DNA from: Lepraria neglecta
Lineage: Eukaryota; Ascomycota; Lecanoromycetes; Lecanorales; Stereocaulaceae
Direction of reading: 5' to 3'
DNA: 64,000 nucleotides
Assembly (NCBI GenBank): GCA_033220425.1
Contig: CM065646.1
Span: forward strand, 4,471,501-4,535,500
Numbering within the stretch: the first letter of the stretch is position 1; each line of letters begins with the position of its first letter. The notes beneath the pieces were generated by a model, which worked only from the letters and a program-made list of their open reading frames with translations, was not told the origin of the DNA and made no database searches. The position numbers were made by a program, and so were the translations under genes. Below, in pieces: positions 54,056 through 64,000 of this stretch.

Positions 54056-56112
54056 TCACATCCCCTCAAAGTCTCCTCCAGCGTCGTCGTCGTCCATATC
54101 GCCTTCGACGATCTCCTTTGCTAGCTCCCTCTCCCTCTCACGAGCTTCTTGTGCGTTCTTGAGCTCCAACCGGTGCTGGTTCATGGGATACCTCATAGCC
54201 TAAACCGTCATTAGCCTTATATCAACTCTTTGAAACCCGGGTATATTTACCTTCACGCTCTCGTCATGCAGACCAAGGCATGCTCTGATACGATCATGGA
54301 ACGCCTCACCAGGCTCCCTCGTAGCATAAATATCGCCAACGTCCTTGCTCCTCATGTAACCATGCTCGTGGTCTATCGAGGCCTCTATAACACCATCCCG
54401 AATTGCCTTTGCCACAATGTATTCTGCCGACTGCTCGCTCTCCAGGTCTAGCTTCAAGCAGATGTCCCGCAATGAAATCTTGGCGTATGAGAGAGACATC
54501 ATCCGTATCCCGGTCTTGATAACGTTTTGGCGGAGGCGAAGTATCAGCGTGTAGGTCCCATCACGTCGGAACAAGGCATTGTGCGTCTGAACGACGTTGA
54601 GGAAGCCTTCAATCTTCCCAACACGCACGGCCTGAATGAGGCTCAAGTATGGCTCTAGTGCGTGTTCGAGGCTCTGTTGACGGAATATGGCCCGATCTGG
54701 AATGTCGCCCATGAGCAATTCGACAACGACTAATAGCTTTGTTGCTGCTTGATAAAAGCCACCAGCGCTTGGTGTTGCTGGAGACTTGCGAGTCGCACCG
54801 ATCAGATGTTCGTGAGCTTCTGTGTAAGACAATTGAATTGCGCGTATACGGCCAAGGTAATAAAGGTATCGTGCGATTTGATTGTTGGATGCGGCTGGAG
54901 GAAATTCAGAATGTGATATTAAGAGATCAGCTTGAGTTATGTGGGATGTCGAGAGATAGTTCCGTAGTAGTAGAGTTGTGACAGTGGCGCGGGTATCTTG
55001 ATCCTTTCGTAGTACCGATGTTCGAAGGGCGGCTAGTAGATGCGGCCGGATGTACACAACGGCAGCTGTAGGCGAAGGAGGCAGAGGGGCGAGCTGCTCG
55101 AAGAAAAGGGAGTAGTAGAAGTAGACACGGGCAGAGAGAGCGTCCAGAGTTCGGCGGTTCAGAGTGCGTAGTCGCTCGATAAGATTGCTGGAGAACTTGG
55201 CGCCATATTCCGTAGCTTTGGCATCGTACAGGTAGATTTGAACAAGGATGGACAGATAGGTGTCAACTTCGGGAAGTATGTCCTTCGACGCCGTGTTCTG
55301 TTTGCCAGCCTGGGCCTTGTCCTTTGTCAGGCCATCAATCTCCATCTCAGAAACATCCTCGGAGCTCTCGAAAGATGCATTCTCTCTACCCAGAGCTGCC
55401 AAAAGGGTCTTGGCGACAGGATTCGTTGATGTATAGGTCTCGGTAATTACTTGTGCGAGGAGATCAGGGGAAAGGTGTTTTCGAACGGATGATATGGAGC
55501 GGAGGACTCTCAGGGTGAAGCGGGCGTCAAATTGAGCTACCGCGCGCTCGAGCAGTGAGAAGTTGGCTTTGATATCTATGGAGCGCAAATTAGTATCCAT
55601 CGTCAAACGTGAAAGCATAGAGAAGGATATGCAGTGATTCAAAAGTATCAAGACTGACCTGTAACAGCTTTCACTTTAGGATCTACCTGATTTGCCTCCG
55701 GGCCAGTGGTCTCAGCACCTTCTGTGTTGTCCATAGCAATATCTCCCTCATCATCTTTGCCAGGCTCCCCTGATAGCTTTGAGCTGTTTGGTGGTGGTAC
55801 CACTACAGTCATCTCGTCCTCGCCTTCGTTGCCGATCTTGACTTTTTCAGGTCCATCATCTACCATATCAATGTCATCAGTCCCGTTGATACCATTCTCA
55901 ATGGGCTCGGTGCCATTTGTCTGAGGCTTATCGCCAGCTGTCTCTTTTCCTGAAGTTTTCTTTGGCAAGGCTTTGCCCTTTGATGACGTTGCTCGAGTGG
56001 GTACTGGTTTGTCTTTGGAGCTTGAGCTTTGTGAATTCGAACGTGCCTTCTCGCCGTTTGTTGAAGAGGAGGTTTCCTTGCTTGACCTCAGGTTGCGTCT
56101 CTCTCCAGGCAT
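54056..56112 (-). CDS. RPN3: 26S proteasome lid subunit Rpn3 (PSMD3)
   Basis: PCI-domain subunit of the 19S lid. Three exons, 56112-55659, 55575-54251 and 54199-54056, give 640 aa. The first ~150 residues are a long Lys/Ser/Asp/Glu-rich extension (SSTNGEKARSNSQSSSSKDK), longer than in yeast. The core starts DIKANFSLLERAVAQFDARF. Helical repeats follow (TDIPDRAIFRQQSLEHALEP-like region; YLYYLGRIRAIQLSYTEAHE). The PCI C-terminus has TGIRMMSLSYAKISLRDICL and SAEYIVAKAIRDGVIEASID. The last exon encodes the usual Rpn3 tail: AMRYPMNQHRLELKNAQEAR, then a very acidic end (GDMDDDDAGGDFEGM). Introns are canonical. Confidence 0.94.
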
Positions 56113-56658
56113 GATGGATGTGTTGGTGAGCTCGGTGTTTGGAACGCGGAGCGGCGAATTGGGCACCGGAAACGAAGACTGGGGAAGCTTTCACCCCGTG
56201 CCCGACGTATGAAGCTGCTGCTTCCTCTATACCTCCGTTCTGTAGCAAGAGAAAACGAAGGTGATGGAGATGTTAAAGAGTGTGTAGAATGTGCAGATGA
56301 TGTTGCCGCGGAAAGGAGCGCCGAGTGGTGAAGCTCAAAGGGCGCGGTGCCCTGTAGAACCCGTGTTAGTAATCACGTTCCTAAGCGCGGATGCTGATGT
56401 GTCAAAGACCAGTCCGACAAAGTGAAATGATGGGCAACAGGATAGTAAGGTGACACTGGTTGAAGTCGGTCAAGCTGCGGATGATGATTTGAGATCCATG
56501 TTGCGAGGTAGAAATCGCCGGGTGTTAGAAACCAAAGATTCTGCGGACAGGACCTAGGCAGATAAGAGCACTAAAGTAAATAGGCGAGGCGCGTGAAGCA
56601 CGCCCAGCTGCAGCAAGATACATACCAGAGTCCTGGCTTGAGGGACAGGTCAGCGGCC
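56113..56658. promoter_or_regulatory. Divergent promoter region RPN3/SPC34
   Basis: 546 bp between the two start codons. No Rpn4-type proteasome element (GGTGGCAAA or its complement) is visible. Short frames here have no support. Confidence 0.5.
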
Positions 56659-57515
56659 ATGACATTACTAGATAATCACCTTGAGCAAATCTCACTGTCT
56701 TCAGCGGCAATTGCAGAGCTCCCGTAAGTCACCATCTCCACTGCACTCGAGTACAATTTAACAATTCTAATGTAGATTCCCTACTCCCAAGATCTTCACC
56801 AATGCTCTGCTCCATTCCCATGATATAACAGCCTTGATACGCGACACTGAAGCTCATGAACGCGCATTGTTTACCCTTGGACCGCCTGATCAAGGCTCAC
56901 GTCCTTCTACAGCAAATATCGCCCGCCGCAGCACAGTCCATGGTCTCAATAGCGCCGGAGAACATTATACTAACGGCAGTAGATTTATGAGGAGCCAGAC
57001 ACATGTATCAGCCGTGGCTACGCTTCTAGGTGGGGAATTGGGGGAGCAGATACGAAAAGAGGGCGCAAAGGAAGGCAAAGAGCGGGGAGAAGTGGATGTG
57101 AATCTACTGCTAAAGGGCGCTGAAAAGCTATGCGGAGTCTAGTAAGTGGTTTCCAGAACCAAGACGACATGTTTTCTGAACTGGATCCAGCCCTATTGCC
57201 GGTGCTCCTGGGAGGATCACCTCACTACGCTCGCGTTATGAGCAATTGAACTCCTCCATTGGTCGATATGAGGCGAAAGTTTCGAAACAAATGGCACAGC
57301 TTGCGAGGATGAACAAGCAAAAGGATGATGATGAGGAGGACGAGGACCTTGAAGACGAGGATATCGACGACACCAATGGTCATGAAGAATTACATGTCAC
57401 TGAAGAAGACCTGAGAAGGGAAGACGGGGAGATTCGCGAGCTCGAAAAGAAGAAACGTACATTGGAGGATAGGGTCAGTGGCATGGAGCGTGACCTTGGG
57501 GGCCTCTTAAGGTGA
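56659..57515 (+). CDS. SPC34: DASH/Dam1 complex subunit Spc34
   Basis: Kinetochore-microtubule coupling subunit of the fungal-specific DASH ring. Three exons, 56659-56723, 56776-57141 and 57191-57515, give 251 aa. Family start: MTLLDNHLEQISLSSAAIAE, continuing LPFPTPKIFTNALLHSHDIT, then IRDTEAHERALFTL. The middle carries a Ser/Arg-rich stretch typical of mitotic-kinase regulation (inference). The third exon is a coiled coil (SIGRYEAKVSKQMAQLARMN; EIRELEKKKRTLEDRVSGME) interrupted by an acidic run. All three exons join in phase with GTAAGT donors. Confidence 0.9.
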
Positions 57516-58036
57516 ATATGCAAATGTCTTAAGGAGTGAGAATCCTGCGTTCGACTACGTCCAAACCTTTGAGGGCTTCAAGCATGAAGTACGGACACGG
57601 CTTGGTCGCCGCAACTAAAGCAATACCTAGTCCATGACATTCTAGCTTCGTGGTGGAACTACCTAGGGTTTGAGGATTATGGTGCCTGGCAATTTGTCGG
57701 TTGATACTCATGGTAAGCATCTCTAAGATAGTAGTGGATGAAAGAAAGACCTTGCAAGTAAAAGTGTTGACAAGTTGCTTTTAACAGTAAAATTCTATCG
57801 ACTTCATCGTGGACTTCCCGTCGAATAGGGGAATATCATGGGCGTGAATATTGTATAGGCTAAAAATGTGTCTGGCTGTGATCCGTAAAATTAAAGTATT
57901 TACAAATTTCAATGCCCTACATCCTCGCAACTCCAACAATGAAGAGCCGCCTGACAGTCCCAAATCATTGGTTCCTATCTCGTCCATTTGACGTGACATG
58001 AATGACTTTACGGCTCTTCTTTTGCAACTTGACAAG
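57516..58036. other. Intergenic, no supported gene
   Basis: 521 bp. Short minus-strand frames only; it is the 3' region of SPC34 and the 5' region of the UGDH-like pseudogene. Confidence 0.5.
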
Positions 58037-60142
58037 ATGGAAGAAAACGCGCCCCTAAACTCAACTCCTCCAGCACACAAGACCATTCGAAGGATAAGTT
58101 GCCTGGGATCTGGATTTGTTGGAGGTAAAGAACCTTCTCCATGTTCACCTTCTGAAACTGGCTGATTGTACTTGGTCCTAAAGGCCCCACCTCTGCTGTG
58201 ACCGCTTTCATGTCGAACGTCGATGTTACCGTCGTGGACATCAACCCTGAGCGTATCAAAGCCTAGAATTCGAATTGGCTACCCATCTACGAACCCGGAC
58301 TCAACGGAATCGTTTACGCTGCCCGAGACGGCACAAGCACCAACGCTGCTCTGCAATACAAAGATCCTCAAGACGTCCCTGGGCGCAAACGCAAGGCAAA
58401 CCTCCACTTTTCTACTAATATCAACAAAGCCATCGAAGAGGCAGATCTCATCTTCGTCTGTGTCAACACCCCTACCAAAGCCAATGGTATTGGGAAAGAT
58501 GCCGCCGCAGATCTTGCGTTTGTGGAAACTGCCGCACGAAACATAGCATATGTGGCTAAAGAGGACAAGATTGTTGTGGAAAAGCCAACGGTGCCATGCC
58601 GGACCGCACAGTCAATTCGAGAGATCGTAAGTCCAAAGACCTCTTTTGAGTACATGTTTCTCCCGCATTTACATCCACTGACTGGGTTGCTTGTCATAGC
58701 TTTCTGCCAACGCCAACCCTGGCGTACGCTTTGATGTGCTCTCGAACCCCGAGTTCCTAGCAGAGGGCACGGCTGTCCGGGATCTGCTCACTCCTGATAG
58801 AGTCATCATTGGATCTGAGACAACACCAGAAGGTATCCGAGCAGCTACGTCCCTGGTCGAAGTCTACAGTCTTTGGATCCCAAGAGAACGCATCATCACC
58901 ATGAACCTGTGGTCATCAGAATTGTCCAAACTTGCAGCCAACGCTCTACTTGCCGAACGTATCAGCAGCGTCAACGCGTTGAGCGCGATCTATGAAGTTA
59001 CCGGAGCCGATGTCAATGTAGTTAGCCACGCCTACGGTCTCGACTCTCGCATCGGGCCCCATATGCTGAAAGCTGGCCCAGGATTCGGTGGCAGGTATGG
59101 TCTGACCCGCTTGTTCTTTTTCAACTCATGGCTTACAACTGCGCCTGGCAGCTATTTCCAGAAGGACATCTTCAACATCGTTTACCTCTCCGAGTCTTTG
59201 CATCTCTAAGAAGTAGCAGATTACTGGCGTGGCATCATCAACATGAACGAGCACCAAAAGACTCGCTTCACCAAACGGATCATTTCCTGCCTTTTCAACA
59301 ATCTCACCCGCAAGAAGATTTCTGTCCTCGGCTTTGCCTTCAAGAAAGACACGTCCGACACTCGCGAATCTCCGGCAATCGCCCTCGTCACCAATTTCGT
59401 CGCTGAAAGGGCCCAAGTCGCCATCTACGACCCGAAGGTCAAAGAGTCCCAAATCTGGAAAGAGCTTGTGGACGCTGGAGGCAAAGCGGGTTACCTGAAA
59501 CAAGATATACTGATCTACAAATCCGCTTACGAGGCCTGCCAGGGCGCAGACGCAGTTGTAATTGTTACTGAAAGGGACGAATTCAACAACAAAGAGCTAG
59601 TCAACGCCCAAAAGCTTGAGACAAATCAACCTCAAGGAAATTGTGATCACGACAAGACAACTGGAAGAAGCACGCCGGTTCCAGTGGAGTTAAAGGGTAC
59701 AAACCAGCCTTTGTCAGAAACCTCGCCACATACCCTTAATGAGAACAACCCGAGCCTCCCCACATGGGAATTGAAAAGCACGAATACGCCTCTAAAGGCT
59801 ATCAGCCAAAACCTCCCTCAATCACCATCTCGCACCAACCGTACCAAACAACAGCCCGAGAGCCCTCCAGTATCACCAGTCAAGATGCCCAGCTCAGCGA
59901 AACGATACAGCAGATACCTTTTCTACGTCGACCAACCCACCAAAGAGCGGCCCAGTGCAAACAATTTCGGTCCTGAAGCAGCGAAGCCTGAGCGTCTGGA
60001 CCGGGCTCGTGTTACTAAGGGGATGAGAAAGCCGATGTGGGTCTTCGACGGACGTAACATACTTGATGGGGCGAAGCTGGAGGTGCTGGGGTTTCGGTAC
60101 GAGGCTATTGGGAAGGCGAGCAAGTATGCTGGCTTTAATTGA
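58037..60142 (+). pseudogene. Decayed UDP-glucose 6-dehydrogenase copy
   Basis: UGDH oxidises UDP-glucose to UDP-glucuronate. The intron pattern is intact (58125-58183, 58627-58699, 59095-59151) and conserved text is plentiful: NAD site [71 protein letters not shown] and VLGFAFKKDTSDTRESPAIA. But TAG at 58264-58266 replaces the Trp of the AWNS motif, and TAA at 59207-59209 lies in the LNLPEVAEYW-type block. The catalytic Cys of GFGGSCFQKD is Tyr (TAT, 59153-59155), and TEWDEF has become TERDEF. Before the C-terminal MWVFDGRNILDGAKLEVLGF there is a ~140-codon low-complexity insert (about 59600-60020). It cannot make an active enzyme by ordinary translation. Confidence 0.85.
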
Positions 60143-60659
60143 AGGAATGTCCAGAGGATAGTCTAGAAGGGAAATATTGTTGCGCTCTTCGCTTGTAAAT
60201 TTGATGGGTTTATAAAACTTAGCATGGTGCTTAAAAAGGATTTGAGTATGGCTTTCTGGACGGTCTCTTGCTATTAGCATAGCTTACACAGGGTTCTGCA
60301 TTCTCAAAATAGACATACAGCATGATACCCACTCAGACAATGTGGCATCGGGACGTTAGGATCTTGTGCTTGAGAGGCCTATCAAAAGCCTGTGACTGAT
60401 TCCATAGGAGACCAAATGTATGGGAAAGTCACACATGCACACGAGAAGGGTGCAAGCGGTGATCAGATTTTCAGATAAATGATCCCTATTTCTATCTCAG
60501 AATACACGAAGCCATTTCACCATCTTTTTTCGCCCCTGGTATCATGCAAGCTCCCCGAGCATGCGAGTGTCATAACCTCCAGTAATGCCACCCCTTCCAA
60601 CGCCCAGAATGACCTGCCAAGCGTATGCAAAATGAAACCTACCGCGCCGACCAACCCCC
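60143..60659. other. Intergenic, convergent 3' ends
   Basis: 517 bp between the UGDH-like pseudogene and the TAF12 stop. No gene or structured element recognised. Confidence 0.5.
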
Positions 60660-62470
60660 TCAAAGGTCCCCCTTTCCACCCGTGACTTTGGCCGCTTGGA
60701 CGGCGCTGAGCTTCTGCGTCCAGGCTTGAGTGGGAACAACTTTCTTCACAGTACGCAGCTCATCTGAGGCGTAGCCGGGGACGCGGATGTTGTAGTTGCG
60801 TTCAAGGATGAGTTGAAGATCGCGAAGCTCTAAGGTAGAGGACTGGCGTAATTTGGCGAGACGGCAGGCCGCGACGATTACTTGGTCGACGAATTCGTCG
60901 GCGACTTGGAGCAGTGTCTGGTAAATCAAAATCAGTCAGATCTAGCTGAACCGAGCTTCACTGTGTCATGAGCAGGACTCACCTCCTCAACTTCAGCAGT
61001 CAAACTCTCACCCTCTTCTCCCTCACCTCCAGTCCCGCCAGTAACCTGCCTCACCAGCTCCTCCAACTTCTTCTTGCTCAGAACCCTCTCTCCTTTCCCT
61101 TCAAGCACATATCCCGGATGCCTCTGAATGGCAGGCTGCCCCATCGGTCCCATGGCCACTGGTCCGTTAGTCAGAGTCGGTCTCGACGGGCCCATAGACA
61201 CTGGCTGTGGAGGATTCAAGGGCAGGTCTTTGGGTATTGGCATTTTAGCATGGTTCTGGTTATTTCGTTGATCTTGCGGGTGGGCGTGAGTGGCAGATTG
61301 AGGTGTGGACTGGTGGATGTTTGGTTGAGAGTAGGTTCGTGCCTGCTCCATCGCAGCTGCGTGAGATAGTGGGACGGGGTCTTGAGGTAGGCTTATTGGC
61401 TGGGAAGGTGCGACGTGTGGAGAGTTGTGTTGGTGATCTGGAGGACGAGAGTTCGTGTTCACATTCAAAGGTGGGTAGGAGTTGGGAATTTGATTTTGAT
61501 TTGGTTGGGGGCGCGAATTTGGCGGTTGATTCGGAGGATGCGTTGGTGGTATATTGTTCTGTGGGCTCATCGCAGAACGTTGTGCGGTGTTCGCCTGGTT
61601 TCTTGCAGCGTCTACGGCAGAGCTGACTGTATGTGGTTGGCTTTGAGGTTCTTTTTTCATCTGAGGTTGACCACCCATTCCCGCTTTGTGTTCCTGAGTG
61701 TGTGTTACGGAATTCGGAGCTTGAGATGTGTTAGGCACCGTGTTTGGACCAGTACCAGCTTTGGCCTGTGCTTGCTGAGCTCGTATACTTTCCTGAATAT
61801 GTTGGAATTTGCTTAGATTTTCTTTGCTCGATCTCTGGTTCTGCTCTAAATTTTCCCTTTGAACTCGATGCATCTCAGCTTCTTGTTGGCTCAGGGGTTT
61901 GCCCGCGTCTTCCCTTTGCTTCTTGGTTCGTTGAAGGTTCTCCAGGCCACGTGAACAGCGCTCAAGTGTTTGCAGATGAACTGCATACTTGTTCTGCGCA
62001 TCTTGGATCCAATTAGCGGCAAGATTTGGTGCCACACTAGGCGGTGCGATGATTCCGGCCTTTCGTACTGCCTCGATGACCGCGGCAGAGAACTTTTCTT
62101 GACCTTGAGGTTGACCGCCACCTTGCGTTTGCGGTCGAGGATTCTGCTGGCCTGGCTGACCTGAACTCATGGGCCGAGCACCGTTTTGTTGAGCGGCGGC
62201 CATAGCTTGCATATTTCTCTGTTCTAGATCTTGCTTTTCTTTGGCCATTTTTGACTTTATGTTCATGGACGCCTCGATCAATTTCTTGTATGCTTGCTGG
62301 TACTCTGCGGACTCTGGAGGATTGGTATTTATACGTGCCCACAGCTTGGTTACGCCCTCTCGGTACTGGGCCTTGCTTGCCTCGGGGAAATATTCAAGAC
62401 CTTGTATCATTTCGGGTCTAATCAAGCTGCTGAGTGGGGGTGGCATGCCCGGGCGGGCAGTGTTGTTCAT
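60660..62470 (-). CDS. TAF12: TFIID/SAGA subunit Taf12
   Basis: Histone-fold subunit shared by TFIID and SAGA, pairing with Taf4 or Ada1. Exons 62470-60983 and 60917-60660 (donor GTGAGT, acceptor TACCAG) give 581 aa. The N-terminal region begins [20 protein letters not shown] with [21 protein letters not shown] long Gln/Asn/Pro-rich activator-like middle follows (about 80-450). The histone fold starts at [16 protein letters not shown], is split by the intron after an acidic loop, and continues [20 protein letters not shown] with [20 protein letters not shown] and [14 protein letters not shown]. Fungal Taf12 is long like this; the fold is complete. Confidence 0.93.
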
Positions 62471-62863
62471 GGTGCAGGAATGATGGCAATTAGTAGATTA
62501 GCATAGATCAGACGGTGTAGTGAATTTCAGTGAGCTTAAATAGTCATAGCTCTGGTAAGTGAATAGGACATCAGAAATACATGTCTTGCAAAGGCATAAA
62601 GAAAGTTGTAAGGGAGGACATGTGAGCCGTGAGGTAGTTTCGGTAGTGGGGGCGCATAAAGCTTCGGCCGACTAAAGTGTAGAGATACTAACATCTGATC
62701 ACTTCCTTCACCAATCACCAAGGCTGAAAGATTAAGCTGTATGGGGATGGGCTACTGAGCTACTGTGCCTTTTACTCTACCACTGTCTATGTATATAAAT
62801 ATATCGAATACCAAGTCATTTTCAATCGTTTCCTTCACTTTGTTTCACCTCTAATCTTGCATT
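62471..62863. promoter_or_regulatory. Divergent promoter region TAF12 / CorA-like gene
   Basis: 393 bp between divergent ATGs. Contains a TATA-like TATATAAATATA near 62790-62803, about 65 bp before the plus-strand start codon at 62864. Confidence 0.45.
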
Positions 62864-64000
62864 ATGAGCCAGCTGAACGAGACACCAGGAGCTTCCCCAA
62901 CAGGTTCAATTCAGAAGCGTGGGCAAGGCAGTGCAGACGACCCGCGAAGGAAGGGTAAGAGGTAGCTTGGAAGCTTATAATGCATGGCTGATGCTCTATG
63001 GGACAGAGTCGACACAATCAGAGAGCGGAGTGCAAACGGACACGTTCGAAGCTGAACTCCAGCATGATGACAGACTCCAACTTGAAGATAGCCTCCAACC
63101 CAAGGTTGCAGCTGTACCCTACTCGGCTATGCAATTTCCACTGAGCAAAGGGCCGCAAGGATGGAAGAAGCGGCCACGAAGCCCGGGCTTGAAATGGTAT
63201 AAAGAATATGGCACGCCCGAAAGCTTGAAGACTGGCAGAGTACTTGTAATCGATTATGTCAAACAAGGTACGAATCGCCCACAGAATACTACATACAAGA
63301 GGCGGCTATTGGGCTGCATTGATATGAAATCGTCACTTATGACCTGCCGCAGACCAAAGCAAGGCCGGTATGCGGAAAGTCGCTGCCCAAGAAATCAGCT
63401 CAGTCGAAGGACTTCGGAGATTATATTCCAGCGTGATACCCCATACCTCCCGCCTACGTGATAATTCTTGTTGATGTTCATACAGCCTGATCGTTGCGGT
63501 GAAGCTGTTCTTCGTGTCATGCACGTTCAAAATGCGGATTGGGCAACTCGTTTTCTCCTCCATAAATTCAACATTACACCTCGCGATGACCTTGTTGGTA
63601 CCGATTTTGGAAAATACGTTAAGTATAAAAGGCCAGAAAGACGGGGTGGAAAGCCTTTCTTGAGTGGGAAATCTTGGAAAACTACACATGATCCATGGAG
63701 AGGAATTAGTAGGACGTCTTTTGGTCTTGACTATTTAAGGCGTTACCCTTGCCCAAAATCGAGGATAGAAAGAGAGCAAAATGTGAAGGAGAAAATGTTC
63801 GAGTTGAACCATTACGACGACGAAGACCTGCCAAAATATGGCTTCGATGTCTATGTGCAGAGATTTAGCTGCTATGTACAGCACAAGGAGCCAGTGCAAG
63901 ATGTACCAGACTACCTGGAGAGCCCTTATAGAGAAGGCAAGGACAGGAATGACCCCCATCATTACGTGCCCCAGCTGGAGACGCTAGACAACGGCAACAC
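62864..64000 (+). CDS. Fungal CorA-like protein, 5' part (truncated by window end)
   Basis: Four exons join in phase: 62864-62954, 63007-63267, 63353-63432 and 63486 to the window edge. Key text: KWYKEYGTPESLKTGRVLVI with DYVKQ, then SSVEGLRRLYSS, EAVLRVMHVQNADWATRFLL and HKFNITP, KPFLSGKSWKTTHDPWRGIS and RTSFGLDYLRRY. The VQNADWATRFLL-type block is common in large fungal proteins annotated as CorA-like transporters of unknown function. The membrane part, if present, lies beyond 64000. The first intron is only 52 bp. Exon choice rests on frame and splice motifs alone. Confidence 0.65.

Noticed and set aside
53581-54069. 162-codon minus-strand frame
   Set aside because: Overlaps the RPN3 stop, has no domain, and its composition is unlike neighbouring genes.
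1-64000. tRNA, rRNA or CRISPR features
   Set aside because: I saw no cloverleaf-compatible A/B-box pairs, rRNA signatures or spacer-repeat arrays by eye. A tRNAscan-SE run would be needed to exclude tRNAs.

Overview
The window is nuclear DNA of a filamentous ascomycete (Pezizomycotina). The evidence is many short introns (roughly 48-175 bp) with GTAAGT-like donors and CAG/TAG acceptors, a HET-domain gene, a fungal NB-ARC/TPR NLR-like gene, and fungal orthologues such as DASH Spc34, TAF12, Vma12 and the Ski3 TPR protein. I cannot resolve the class. Exon borders were worked out by eye from splice motifs and frame continuity. Where I give a protein length, the exons sum to an intact frame.

Layout. 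1-15.5 kb: end of an unknown gene, a peroxisomal copper amine oxidase, a proline-rich unknown, CFT2 (mRNA 3' processing), an F-box-like gene, a conserved nuclear protein and a seven-exon MFS transporter. 15.5-17.8 kb is AT-rich and essentially gene-free, with a MITE-like inverted-repeat element. 17.8-38.7 kb: a small Gly/Val repeat protein, a GH5 glycosidase resembling steryl/ceramide glucosidases, SKI3, VPS51, a HET gene, RMI1, DPH7, a DUF1917 gene with a frameshift, RPN12, a 76-aa protein and a Reb1-like Myb protein. 39-47 kb is the accessory segment: an NLR with 17 near-identical 42-residue TPR units, then about 4 kb of decayed coding sequence ending in a broken 2EXR/F-box-like gene. 47-64 kb: allantoinase, VMA12, COQ1, an ankyrin gene whose start codon is split by an intron, RPN3, SPC34, a decayed UDP-glucose dehydrogenase copy, TAF12, and the start of a CorA-like fungal gene that runs off the window.

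The core genes are housekeeping and not functionally clustered: the proteasome lid (RPN3, RPN12), RNA processing and decay (CFT2, SKI3), transcription (TAF12, Reb1-like), trafficking and V-ATPase assembly (VPS51, VMA12), genome stability and mitosis (RMI1, SPC34), ubiquinone (COQ1) and purine/amine nitrogen use (allantoinase, amine oxidase). Several neighbours are divergent and share short promoters (VMA12/COQ1 194 bp, GH5/SKI3 about 405 bp, RPN3/SPC34 about 546 bp).

The observations I rate highest are the homogenised TPR array of the NLR beside a gene graveyard, the UGDH copy that has lost its catalytic cysteine and carries two stops, a recurring C-rich to G-rich switch inside short genes, the 98-codon open extension upstream of RPN12, the split ATG, and the single-base frameshift in the DUF1917 gene. 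I recognised no rRNA, tRNA or CRISPR, and no clear evidence of a wholly new molecular system.
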